DNA of 22,547 bases from Opitutaceae bacterium UBA3033. GTDB taxonomy: Bacteria > Verrucomicrobiota > Verrucomicrobiia > Opitutales > Opitutaceae. Each line of letters begins with the position of its first letter. Position 1 is the first letter of the stretch. Shown here piece by piece: positions 12,988 through 20,937 of the stretch. The translations under genes and the position numbers were made by a program. Where the stretch lies: assembly GCA_002367815.1 (NCBI GenBank), contig DFDG01000205.1, positions 1 through 22,547 of the forward strand, read 5' to 3'. Under the pieces are notes generated by a model. It ran no database searches. It saw only the letters and a program-made list of their open reading frames with translations, and was not told the origin of the DNA.

Positions 12988-15441
12988 TTAGAAACTCCAC
13001 CCACCCGTCAACTTTAACTCCAGCGGCGGTGCTTTGGTCACCAAATCATTATGGGAGAAAGTGGGATCTGCCCCGAGAAAGTAATCTTCGTTGAAAAGAT
13101 TTTCCGCGCTCAACCGCAGCATCCAAGGACCGTTTTGCCATTGAATGCTGCTGCGCCAAACCAAGGATTCCGGCAGCATCAGGGTGCGCTCGAAATTGTG
13201 ATAAAACTCATGGCTCCACACCAGACCGATTGATCCACCCCATGCGGGGGTAGCTTGATACGCGACGTCCAGTTTTACCTGTGACTCCGGGGTGCCCGGA
13301 TAAATCAATTGGGGATTGAGCGCGGGGGTTGGGGTGATGCCGGCGTCAAACGCTCCCGATTCGAGGGCGATGCGATCCGCGGTGCCGTAACGCGCTCGAA
13401 ACCCAAGTGAGTCGAGCCGGAATACCCGCTGAGAACCAGCGGAAGCGATCACGCTGAGTTGAGCGGTTGGCGCCCAAGTGATTTCCAATTCCGCCCCTTG
13501 CCCGCGCAGGCGTTCGGCGCGGTTTTCACGATCGTTGAATCGGGCGGATTCCCATTTGTAACCGGCAATCCCGGCAAACAATTGACCATCGAGGAGTGAG
13601 AACTTTGCCCCGATTTCCTTCAATTCGGTTTCAGCAAAGTTGCTCTTGCTGTTAACGGTGCCGCCTTGACCGGGTTGAAGAGCAGAGCCGCGTTGGTAAG
13701 TGGTGTAGAGACTGGTCGTCGGCGTGGGGCGATAAACCATACTCAGTGAACCGGAACCAAGTTGCTTGTTGCCGCTGCGCTCAGCCGCAGTCCGCTGGGC
13801 CGTGGAAGCTTGTCCCACCTCGTTCGGGAGATTGGCGGTGTAGCTCATGCTTTCAGCCCGCAGAGATAATATGGTGCTGAATTGTTCGTTCCATTTGGTG
13901 GTGGCAAATCCGAACGCGGAACCCTGCCAGAGGTTCGATTCCGTGCTGCCCCCGATACTGTTGGCCCATAGATTGCGTCCGTTTGGGTCTTCGTCGCCGC
14001 CGGTTGGCACCTTGCTGTTGACGGAAATGGTGGACAGGCTGATGTCGCGTCGGTTGAAGGGTTCAGCCCCAAAGTCCTGCACCATCCAACCATAGTTGTA
14101 ACGTAGTGATGTGCCGCAGGTCAGGGTGGTGTCGGCGGGTTGCAGGTCACGCTGCTCGATCAACAGTTTGTTTTCGATCACCGTTTGTTTGGTGGCGATG
14201 GCATAACCGTAGCTAGAATACTTGTCGGTTTCGAGAGTCTCGAGCAGAGTTTTCCATGTGATGGTGCGTGCCGGGTTTTGCGTTGAAACCAAATCCATAA
14301 ACCACAGGAAGTCGCGCGAATCGGCAAAGTCGTTCGGGTCGGAAAGCACGCTATCGCCGTCAATTTTGGTGGTGAGGGCCTGGCCCCCGGCATCGAAATA
14401 CGCGCTGGTGTAGCGGTAGCCCCCATCACTGGTTAGACGATCCTCCATCAGATTAAGCAAGGTCGGGGAGATCCGCGCCTCGGCGATGTTGGCCGGCAGA
14501 ATGAGGGCGCGAAAGTTTGCTGGCTGGCCGATGTAGGCGCCGGGAAACGCGACGAGTGCACGGTCGGCAAGGTTCCCCCAAGTGGAGCTGACAATATTCT
14601 GCGGCTCACCGATGATGTAATCGCCGTGATCGATCAGATCCTGCGTCACCCGATTCCAGCCGGGATTTTCATTGCTGTGGAAATCGTAGTATTCTGCGCC
14701 GGTGAAAATACTGAGATCGGGGCGGGGGCGAATTTTCAATGCGGCGTAGAGCGAGACATAATCGTTATCCACGTTGCGCCAATAGCTGCCGGAATCCCGC
14801 ACGGCGAGTGAGACCCGATAGGCGGCCGGCTTTTGTCTCCAGAGGAACGGACTGCCGTAGTCGAGTTGCACGCGCCGGTTTTCATGCTCACCGAGGGTCA
14901 AACTTAAGGAACCGCGAGCCCGATCAAAGTAGGGCGACTTGGGAATAAAATTGGCGTAACCTCCCTCCGGCGCGGGTCCGAGGTGCGAAGGAGTGGGACC
15001 CTTGACGATATCGAGTGCTTCCAACGAACCGAATGAAACCGGCATTTCGTTGCGTTGATAGGCTCGCGCCATGCCGTTGAAAAACGTGCTGGCCTTGACC
15101 CCGCGAATGTAGGGCGTGCCGGGAATGCCGAAGAAATTGGCCACTTGCGTGCCGGCTCCGAGGCGACCCAGATCGCCCAGGTTGTTCAGGTCAAACCGGC
15201 GCATCAATTCAGGCGTGAGCACAGTGACGGAACGCGGCAAATCCATTACCGATTGGCCTGAACCAAAGACGGAATCCACCGGCCGCGAGGTTGGCATTAC
15301 ATCGCCCTCATGGTGTTGGGCGCTTTCGGTGACGATAAAATTATCCAGCACGGTGGCAGATCCGGCATCATCGACCGATTGCCCTGGTAGCATGGTTGCG
15401 CCCAACAGGACCGTAGAGAAAAATTGAATATGCCTTAACAT
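12988..15441 (-). CDS. TonB-dependent outer-membrane receptor (siderophore-receptor-like)
   Basis: Outer-membrane beta-barrel of about 817 residues for energy-dependent uptake through TonB. A signal peptide (MLRHIQFFSTVLLGATMLPG) is followed by a short segment containing LDNFIVTES, which may serve as TonB box. The plug domain shows SVMDLPRSVTVLTPELM, IRGVKASTFFNGMAR, LEALDIVKGPTPSHLGP and GGYANFIPKSP. The barrel follows and ends in an aromatic residue (KLTGGWSF), the expected outer-membrane assembly signal. The plug pattern resembles siderophore-type receptors. The start is chosen for the signal peptide; an in-frame ATG at 15495 would add 18 residues. No ribosome site decides. It is divergent from the TPP-riboswitch receptor. 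The substrate is unknown. Confidence 0.88.
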   Translation of the reverse strand: MLRHIQFFSTVLLGATMLPGQSVDDAGSATVLDNFIVTESAQHHEGDVMPTSRPVDSVFGSGQSVMDLPRSVTVLTPELMRRFDLNNLGDLGRLGAGTQVANFFGIPGTPYIRGVKASTFFNGMARAYQRNEMPVSFGSLEALDIVKGPTPSHLGPAPEGGYANFIPKSPYFDRARGSLSLTLGEHENRRVQLDYGSPFLWRQKPAAYRVSLAVRDSGSYWRNVDNDYVSLYAALKIRPRPDLSIFTGAEYYDFHSNENPGWNRVTQDLIDHGDYIIGEPQNIVSSTWGNLADRALVAFPGAYIGQPANFRALILPANIAEARISPTLLNLMEDRLTSDGGYRYTSAYFDAGGQALTTKIDGDSVLSDPNDFADSRDFLWFMDLVSTQNPARTITWKTLLETLETDKYSSYGYAIATKQTVIENKLLIEQRDLQPADTTLTCGTSLRYNYGWMVQDFGAEPFNRRDISLSTISVNSKVPTGGDEDPNGRNLWANSIGGSTESNLWQGSAFGFATTKWNEQFSTILSLRAESMSYTANLPNEVGQASTAQRTAAERSGNKQLGSGSLSMVYRPTPTTSLYTTYQRGSALQPGQGGTVNSKSNFAETELKEIGAKFSLLDGQLFAGIAGYKWESARFNDRENRAERLRGQGAELEITWAPTAQLSVIASAGSQRVFRLDSLGFRARYGTADRIALESGAFDAGITPTPALNPQLIYPGTPESQVKLDVAYQATPAWGGSIGLVWSHEFYHNFERTLMLPESLVWRSSIQWQNGPWMLRLSAENLFNEDYFLGADPTFSHNDLVTKAPPLELKLTGGWSF

Positions 15442-15619
15442 TGAAAACGCATGTCGCCATGGGTGCAGGGGTTTGTCCACGAGTATCTGGGTCATCCTTT
15501 GGCGTTATGTTGTTTAGCCGGTATTTGGCAGTGGATTTGCCTATAATCGGTCGCTGAATACCCCGGCCCATGGAAACTTTTACTTGCACCGTGCGGACAA
15601 TGGAGTTGTGTGCGCATTG

Positions 15620-15720
15620 CCTGTAGGGGTGTCTTCCGCGGAAGGCTGAGATTGTAGCGCGATTCGGCTACTCGACCCTTCGAACCTGAAACGGATCATG
15701 CCGACGAAGGAAACAGCAGG
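15620..15720 (+). promoter_or_regulatory. TPP (thiamine pyrophosphate) riboswitch
   Basis: The conserved core of the THI-box is readable in order: GGGGTG (15626-15631), P3 hairpin CTTCCGCGGAAG (15633-15644), CTGAGA (15646-15651), stem GTAGC/GCTAC (15654-15658 with 15667-15671), ACCC, GAACCTGA (15682-15689), GGATCATGCC and GACGAAGG (to 15710). P1 is formed by CCTGT (15620-15624) and ACAG with following bases (15713-15720). It would bind TPP in the nascent mRNA and turn down the downstream receptor gene, which starts at 15796. A TATAAT at 15542-15547 is a possible -10, but lacks a well-placed -35. Confidence 0.93.
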
Positions 15721-15752
15721 CGCCGCGAAACGCGCCTTGGGCGCACGGCGCC
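15719..15752 (+). promoter_or_regulatory. Candidate expression platform of the TPP riboswitch
   Basis: GGCGCCG (15719-15725) pairs perfectly with CGGCGCC (15746-15752), enclosing an inner GCGCC/GGCGC hairpin. Its first two G residues overlap the 3' strand of P1, so the two structures compete. There is no T-run after it, which favours control of translation or Rho access over classical intrinsic termination. Folding is by eye. Confidence 0.45.
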
Positions 15753-15795
15753 CCTGACCTCGGGAGCTCCAATTTGGGTGAGGCACATTCTCCCT

Positions 15796-17922
15796 ATGCA
15801 CCTCCCGACAAAAAATCTCCTCCTCCTGACCTCACTGGCCTGTGTCATCGGCACTTCAATCGGGCACGCGCAAACCGATGAAGCCGTTCCGGTCAAGTTG
15901 GCGCCGGTTCGTGTCACGGCCGACCTCTGGGCTTCACCGCTCGATCGCATCGCGGCCAGCGTCACAGTCTTCGACGCCGATGCACTGCGCGAAAGCGAGA
16001 TTCGCCATTTTGGAGACTTGGTGGACCAGTTGCCCAATCTTACCTGGACCGGCGCGACCTCGCGACCCCGCTACCTGCAAATCCGCGGCGTGGGTGAAAA
16101 TTCCCAATACGAGGGCGAAACGCCGGATTCCGCGGTGCGATTTTTGATGGATGACCTTGATCTCACCGGATTGGGCTCGATCGGGAGTGCGTTTGATTTG
16201 CAGCAGATTGAAGTGTTGCGCGGCCCGCAGGCCGGGGCGTTTGGGGCCAACGCGGCGGGTGGCGTGGTGCGCCTGGTTTCAAATGCGCCGACCGCTTTCT
16301 GGACTGGCCAGGTCGAGACGAGTTTTGGCGGTGATTCATTGCGCAGTGCGGGGGTCGCCGTCGGCGGTCCTTTGATCGCAGCCAAGCCTGAACAGCTGAT
16401 GATGCGCGTCGCCGTGGAGCAGAGCAACAGCGATGGGTTTCGCCGCAACGTCACCCTGAATCGCGATACCAATGCCCGGGACGAAATCACTTCGCGACTC
16501 CGGTTGACTTGGAATCCGAATGAACTCTGGCACTGGGAAGCAGCGGTGGTGGCCGCTGATTTTGACAATGGCTTCGATGAATACGCCCTCGATAACAACG
16601 GGGAATTGACCTACAGCGACCAGCCGGGTCGCGACGCCCAGCGCACCTTGGCCGGCAGTTTGCACGGCACTTACCACGGCATGGACAAGGTCAACGTGAG
16701 CTCGGTTACCAGCGGGGTACGCACCCGTTCGAATTATTCTTATGATGATGACTGGACCGCGGCGTCCTACATGGGTTTCAGCGATGTGGATCGGACCCGT
16801 TGGGTGGTGAATCAGGAGTTACGTTTGGATTCCGTCGCCGATCGCGATGCAGGTTCTTGGATCAATCGCTGGACGTTGGGCGTATTTTATTCCGCAACGG
16901 ACGAGGTGTCGCGTTACACCAACGAGGATCCCTGGACGCTGCGCAGTCTGAAAACAACCTATCACGCCAAGAACACGGCATGGTTTGGACAGATCAGCCA
17001 CGATCTCAACCAGATCACGCGATTGATCGTGGGTTTGCGCGGTGAACAAATTGACCTGGAGGGTGACGGCACCGGCCGCAAGTTCCGCAAAGGCCCTGGC
17101 ACTTACGATCCGACTGTAACTCTTTTGCCCGAATTCGACGACATCCTTTTCGGCGGCAAGGTGATTTTGGAGCACGACCTGAGTGATCACGAGTTGGCTT
17201 TTGTGTCTCTTACCCGGGGTTACAAGGCAGGCGGCATCAACATCGACGCGCGTATCAATCCGGTGACTGATCCACTGACTTACGAAACGGAAACGCTTTG
17301 GAATTTTGAGGCCGGGGTGCGCGGTCATTGGATGGATCGGCGCCTGACGGGCGAGGTCACCGGTTTTTATCTGCAGCGTAAAAACACCCAGGTGCGCGAT
17401 TCCGCCGGCTTTGGCGGCAGCTACCGGTTTTTCACCGACAATGGGGAGGATTCGCAGGTCTATGGACTGGAGGCGGCCGGCTCATTCGCGCTGACCCCGG
17501 CATGGTCACTGCGGAGTTCACTCGGGCTGATGCATTCGGAGCTGGAACCGTTCACCTTGAGCAACGGCAACACCGGCGGCGGGCGCGAACTGGCGAACAC
17601 GCCCCATTACAGTTACACCATTGGCACTCGCTACGGTTCAGTGCTTGGGGCCACCGCCAGGGTCGATCTCGTAGGGCGCGGACGCCAGTTTGACTCCAAC
17701 AACCAGAACGAGGCGCGCCGTGCATTTCAGTTGGTGAACGCCAGCGTGGGCTACGCATGGGAGCATTGGAGCGTGACCCTTTGGGCAAAGAACATTTTCG
17801 ACGAGCGTTACGACAAACGCGTGTTTTTCTTCGGCAACGAAGATCCCAACTATCTGGAAACCCGTTACGAGGACCGCGCCGATCCACGCCAGTTTGGCCT
17901 GACCGCGCTCTACCAGTTTTAA
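15796..17922 (+). CDS. TonB-dependent receptor under TPP riboswitch, probable thiamine(-related) uptake
   Basis: Outer-membrane receptor of 708 residues. A signal peptide (to GTSIGHAQ) precedes LAPVRVTAD, a TonB-box-like segment. The plug contains SVTVFDADALRESEI, LPNLTWTGAT, RYLQIRGVGEN and QQIEVLRGPQAGAFGANAAG, all canonical. The barrel ends in LTALYQF, an outer-membrane signature. The plug type (DLVDQLPNL, IRGVG) is that of Fe/vitamin TBDRs without a SusD partner. The TPP riboswitch immediately upstream is the main functional evidence: the receptor is likely repressed when thiamine pyrophosphate is plentiful and imports thiamine or a precursor. Substrate assignment is inference from regulation. 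The ATG at 15796 is preferred over GTG 15778 because the signal peptide starts there and GTGAGG lies 12 nt upstream. Confidence 0.9.
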   Translation: MHLPTKNLLLLTSLACVIGTSIGHAQTDEAVPVKLAPVRVTADLWASPLDRIAASVTVFDADALRESEIRHFGDLVDQLPNLTWTGATSRPRYLQIRGVGENSQYEGETPDSAVRFLMDDLDLTGLGSIGSAFDLQQIEVLRGPQAGAFGANAAGGVVRLVSNAPTAFWTGQVETSFGGDSLRSAGVAVGGPLIAAKPEQLMMRVAVEQSNSDGFRRNVTLNRDTNARDEITSRLRLTWNPNELWHWEAAVVAADFDNGFDEYALDNNGELTYSDQPGRDAQRTLAGSLHGTYHGMDKVNVSSVTSGVRTRSNYSYDDDWTAASYMGFSDVDRTRWVVNQELRLDSVADRDAGSWINRWTLGVFYSATDEVSRYTNEDPWTLRSLKTTYHAKNTAWFGQISHDLNQITRLIVGLRGEQIDLEGDGTGRKFRKGPGTYDPTVTLLPEFDDILFGGKVILEHDLSDHELAFVSLTRGYKAGGINIDARINPVTDPLTYETETLWNFEAGVRGHWMDRRLTGEVTGFYLQRKNTQVRDSAGFGGSYRFFTDNGEDSQVYGLEAAGSFALTPAWSLRSSLGLMHSELEPFTLSNGNTGGGRELANTPHYSYTIGTRYGSVLGATARVDLVGRGRQFDSNNQNEARRAFQLVNASVGYAWEHWSVTLWAKNIFDERYDKRVFFFGNEDPNYLETRYEDRADPRQFGLTALYQF

Positions 17923-17979
17923 TCGAGACGAATAAATCTCTGGTTATCGAGCACGACCAACGGCGCTTAGTTTTTTGCC

Positions 17980-18360
17980 TTAATTCGACTCGGAGAAGCT
18001 CGTGATCGAGTGCCACTCGAGCACTTCCTGCAGCAGGGCGCGCATTTCACGATAACGGGCCGCGCGGCGTTGCAGGTCGTTGATCGAGATCAGTGAGATA
18101 AATGAGGCGGCGACCACGGGCAGGGCAATGGGCAGAAAATAGAACACCGTGGGCTCTACCCAATGCGGCACTTCCGCGTGCATGGTATGCGCCACGGCGT
18201 AGGCGAGGGTTCAGAGCAGGGCGAGGATCGTGGCGATCCAGAAACCCAGTTTCAGCCGGCGGAACAAGGGCTGGGCGCGACCTTCCTGGCGTTGATAGTA
18301 GTGGAGCTGGTCGCCGATTCGGTGATCCAAATAGATCCGTCTTAAGTCATTCATCGTCAT
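17980..18360 (-). pseudogene. Decayed 2TM (SLATT/DUF4231-like) C-terminal fragment with in-frame TGA
   Basis: One minus-strand frame runs from ATG 18360 (or 18354) to 17980, broken only by TGA at 18213-18211. The first part reads MNDLRRIYLDHRIGDQLHYY and then the first half of a transmembrane helix (LGFWIATILALL). After the stop the frame resumes with the rest of that helix (TLAYAVAHTM), a second helix (FYFLPIALPVVAASFISLI) and a basic tail ending LLQEVLEWHSITSFSESN. Two helices flanked by such helical segments are the SLATT layout. From memory, homologues are the C-terminal end of much larger proteins and have extra residues between RYREM and RALLQEV, so this is probably a remnant with N-terminal loss, an internal deletion and a nonsense codon. 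Its start overlaps the stop of the upstream MerR gene. Confidence 0.6.
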
Positions 18361-19315
18361 CGGCTTGGATCTGGTTGAGCGCTGGTGCAGGGCGTGGATT
18401 TCGGCGAAGGCGCGCAAGATGAAGTGAAAATTCGTCGAGGTCGTTGGTTACGATGATACCGGGCTCATCGAGCAATGGGGCGTAGGCGAAAGCAGATTCA
18501 CCCCCCACAATGAGGGTTGTTTTTTTGGAAAGCAGTTTGTGTAACAGCTTAAGTTCGCCCGGCAGGGCGGCGTCATCCGTGGGATGAACGATACTCAGGA
18601 TAACCGCGAGGGCTCGATTAACCTTGGCGGCGTGCGCGATGTCGGCAGCGGGTAAACTTGCCCCCAGATAAAGCACCCGCCAACCGAGATCCCGCGCGTA
18701 GGCCGCCACCATGGCTGCGCCCAATTCGTGGAGCTGACCTACGGGCGTGGTGACAATCATTACCGGGGCATTGGTGCCCTCGGCATAAGCTCTGGGGCCG
18801 TTTAATAAGAACATCCTCAGGATGTTGCTCGCGAAATGCTCGTGCGCTGCCGACAGACTGCCATCTATCCACATGTCGCCAATTCGCCGGGTGAGGGGAC
18901 TAATTAGTTTTTCGAGGATACCTCGTTGCCCCAAGGCGACGACGTTGCGATTGAGAATTTCCTCCAAGGCATCGGTATCCATCCGATGGATAGCATCCAG
19001 CGCTTCCTTTAAATTTTTCTCGGTGAAAGATTCCGTGGTTACATCTGCTGCGGATTTAGTGCCGCTGCCATCCTTGGCAGCCAGATGCATCAGCGCCGGA
19101 GTGGGTTGTCGGGCGATATCACCGATGCGATGGCCCTGTTTGGTCAGCACTCCAAGCAAGCGTAGCCGTTCGATTTCGTCCTCTGAATATAGCCTTCGGT
19201 TCGTATCAGTCCGATCTGGTGAGACGGCATCGTAGCGTTTTTCCCAAGCGCGAATCAAATGCTGGGTGATACCGGCACGTTTGGCAGCGATTAAAATCGG
19301 GTGTTGGATATCCAC
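18347..19315 (-). CDS. MerR-family regulator with B12-binding domain (CarH/LitR-like)
   Basis: 322-residue transcription factor. Residues about 6-70 form a MerR winged helix (GITQHLIRAWEKRYDAVSP, then NRRLYSEDEIERLRLLGVL). Residues about 95-175 form the helical B12 cap, with the Wx9EH signature (Trp149, Glu159, His160 in MWIDGSLSAAHEHFAS). Residues about 183-300 are a Rossmann B12-binding domain with the axial-ligand motif GQLHELG (His196; Gln194 stands where Glu/Asp is usual). In Thermus CarH the equivalents are Trp131, Glu141-His142 and His177, and adenosylcobalamin makes a dark DNA-binding tetramer that light breaks. The residue after the Trp is Ile150, not the His132 of CarH. Divergent operators and a lipid-modification operon support a light/B12-responsive repressor role. 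Confidence 0.88.
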   Translation of the reverse strand: MDIQHPILIAAKRAGITQHLIRAWEKRYDAVSPDRTDTNRRLYSEDEIERLRLLGVLTKQGHRIGDIARQPTPALMHLAAKDGSGTKSAADVTTESFTEKNLKEALDAIHRMDTDALEEILNRNVVALGQRGILEKLISPLTRRIGDMWIDGSLSAAHEHFASNILRMFLLNGPRAYAEGTNAPVMIVTTPVGQLHELGAAMVAAYARDLGWRVLYLGASLPAADIAHAAKVNRALAVILSIVHPTDDAALPGELKLLHKLLSKKTTLIVGGESAFAYAPLLDEPGIIVTNDLDEFSLHLARLRRNPRPAPALNQIQADDDE

Positions 19316-19336
19316 TTTCGGGAAGTGGACTAAAAT

Positions 19337-19348
19337 TAGACAAAAAAC
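19337..19348. promoter_or_regulatory. Proximal TAGACAAAA repeat before the CarH-like gene
   Basis: A copy of TAGACAAAAAA lies 22 nt upstream of the regulator's ATG (19315), matching the distal repeats at 19437 and 19467. It may be an autoregulatory operator or coincidence in an A-rich region. Confidence 0.35.
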
Positions 19349-19426
19349 AAGCGCTTACTCAATATATTTTATTAAAAGTTACGTAATAATCATATAAATA
19401 AACAGTTAAATTAAATAACTGCCTAA

Positions 19427-19454
19427 ACTATAAAAATAGACAAAAGTTTGACAA
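19427..19454 (-). promoter_or_regulatory. Candidate promoter for the CarH-like regulator
   Basis: On the minus strand TTGTCA (19454-19449) and TATAGT (19432-19427) are 16 nt apart. The leader would be about 105 nt. It overlaps the divergent promoter of the FAD gene, so one bound repressor could control both. Confidence 0.4.
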
Positions 19455-19477
19455 GTATGCTATATTTAGACAAAAAA
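19436..19477. promoter_or_regulatory. Direct-repeat operator (GACA repeats) in the divergent region
   Basis: ATAGACAAAAG (19436-19446) is followed directly by TTTGACAAGTA (19447-19457), an exact 11-bp direct repeat with shared xTxGACAA core. A further TAGACAAAAAA lies at 19467-19477. CarH-type tetramers are known to bind 11-bp direct repeats covering the -35 region of target promoters, which fits this arrangement. The third copy is 30 rather than 33 bp from the first, so it is out of strict phase. Confidence 0.5.
19437..19466 (+). promoter_or_regulatory. Candidate promoter for the FAD/DUF1365/CFA operon
   Basis: TAGACA (19437-19442, five of six matches to TTGACA) and TATATT (19461-19466, five of six to TATAAT) have an 18-nt spacer. 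The -35 box is itself the first GACA repeat of the proposed operator. Transcription would start near 19474, about 133 nt before the first gene. Confidence 0.45.
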
Positions 19478-19606
19478 GATGCAAATGATCGTTTTCCCTA
19501 GCAGATACTTCAAGTCCCTCGACCACTTCTTCGCCATCATTGACGGGTCGTTGCGATGCGATGTTCAGAAATCAGGGTCCACTGGCGTGGCGATTGGAGA
19601 GGTGGG

Positions 19607-20935
19607 ATGAAGTCGATCGCGATCATCGGCACTGGTATTGCCGGTATGGGGTGTGCGCACTTTTTGCACCGCCACCATCGCGTGACGTTGTTCGACCAAA
19701 ACGACTATGTGGGTGGTCACACCAATACGGTGACAGCGATTGAACCAGGGACCAATCGCGAGGTGCCCATCGACACGGGGTTCATGGTTTTCAATCGGGT
19801 GACGTATCCTTTGCTGTGCCGACTTTTTGAATCGCTCGATGTTCCGGTGAAACCCACCGACATGTCTTTTAGTGTCAGGGATCGGCGCCACGGGATCGAG
19901 TGGTGCGGATCTTCCCTCAACCACATTTTTGCCCAGCGGCGCAATTTACTGAACTGGTCCTTCATCAAGATGGTTCGTAGCATCGACCGCTTCAATCGGG
20001 AGGCACTGGCGGCGATCGAGGATCCTGACATGGAAGGTCTCACCCTCGGTGAATACGTGAAGCAGCGGGCCTATGGTTCGAATTTTCTCGAAATGTATCT
20101 GGTGCCAATGGGTGGGGCGGTTTGGAGCATGCCACCGGAGCAGATGCTGCGCTTTCCTGCTGTGACCCTGCTGCGCTTTTTTCACAACCACGGTTTCCTC
20201 GGCCTAAACACGCAGCATCAATGGTGGACGGTCGAGGGTGGGGCCCGCCAATACGTTTTGCGACTCACGGCACCTTGGCGTCAACATATCCAAGTCGGCA
20301 TCGGGGCCGCCAAAGTAGAACGTGAATTCGGGCAGGTTTTAGTGACCACGACTGATGGTCGGCGACTCCGCTTTGATGAAGTCATCTTCGCGACTCATGC
20401 TGATCAGGCTTTAGCCCTGATTGCCGATCCGACCGAAACCGAGCGCCAAGTTCTTGGTTGTTTCCATTATCAACACAACGCGGCTACGCTCCACACGGAT
20501 GACTCGGTCATGCCGCAAACCCGCCGGGCATGGGCAAGTTGGAATTACGAGACGGCGCTCGGGCGCGAGGGGGCACTTGATCCCGCGACTCATTACTGGA
20601 TGAACCGATTACAAGGAGTCTCCGAGCGGGAAAACTATTTTGTCTCCATTAATCGGGCCGAGCACATTGCGCCCGAAAAAGTTTTGCGCCGCATGGCCTA
20701 CCAGCACCCGCTTTTCGACTTGGGGGCGATCCATGCCCAAAGGCTGCTACCTCAGCTCAATCTGGATGCCGCAGGTTCTACCGAGACCTATTTTGCGGGG
20801 AGCTATTTCCGTTACGGTTTTCACGAGGACGCCTTTAAAAGTGCGGTCGATCTTTCGTCCCAGTTGTTGGGCGGCGATCCGTGGAATGCGGTCGCGCTCA
20901 AACCTATCCATGCCGTGGAGGCGGCCACGGTCTGA
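19607..20935 (+). CDS. FAD-dependent oxidoreductase (amine-oxidase-like) of the CFA/DUF1365 cluster
   Basis: 442-residue flavoprotein with an N-terminal dinucleotide-binding motif IAIIGTGIAGMGCAHFL (GxGxxG at 8-13), an acidic residue ending strand 2 (TLFDQND), then YVGGHTNTV and IDTGFMVFN, typical of the NAD(P)/FAD-binding amine-oxidase-like group found with DUF1365 and CFA-synthase genes. The C-terminal segment TYFAGSYFRYGFHEDAFKSAV fits the second part of the FAD site. The start at 19607 is well supported by GGAGAGG at 19596-19602; an ATG at 19556 in frame is less likely. Related genes in Rhodobacter act, as I recall, in singlet-oxygen-induced modification of membrane fatty acids, so oxidation or desaturation of a lipid chain is plausible. 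The stop is 2 nt before the DUF1365 start. Confidence 0.9.
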   Translation: MKSIAIIGTGIAGMGCAHFLHRHHRVTLFDQNDYVGGHTNTVTAIEPGTNREVPIDTGFMVFNRVTYPLLCRLFESLDVPVKPTDMSFSVRDRRHGIEWCGSSLNHIFAQRRNLLNWSFIKMVRSIDRFNREALAAIEDPDMEGLTLGEYVKQRAYGSNFLEMYLVPMGGAVWSMPPEQMLRFPAVTLLRFFHNHGFLGLNTQHQWWTVEGGARQYVLRLTAPWRQHIQVGIGAAKVEREFGQVLVTTTDGRRLRFDEVIFATHADQALALIADPTETERQVLGCFHYQHNAATLHTDDSVMPQTRRAWASWNYETALGREGALDPATHYWMNRLQGVSERENYFVSINRAEHIAPEKVLRRMAYQHPLFDLGAIHAQRLLPQLNLDAAGSTETYFAGSYFRYGFHEDAFKSAVDLSSQLLGGDPWNAVALKPIHAVEAATV

Positions 20936-20937
20936 CC

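Noticed and set aside
8948..18213. Stop-codon reassignment in this organism
   Set aside because: The two in-frame stops are different (TAG and TGA) and each sits in a single dispensable gene, while TAA/TGA/TAG behave normally elsewhere; point mutation or base error is simpler.
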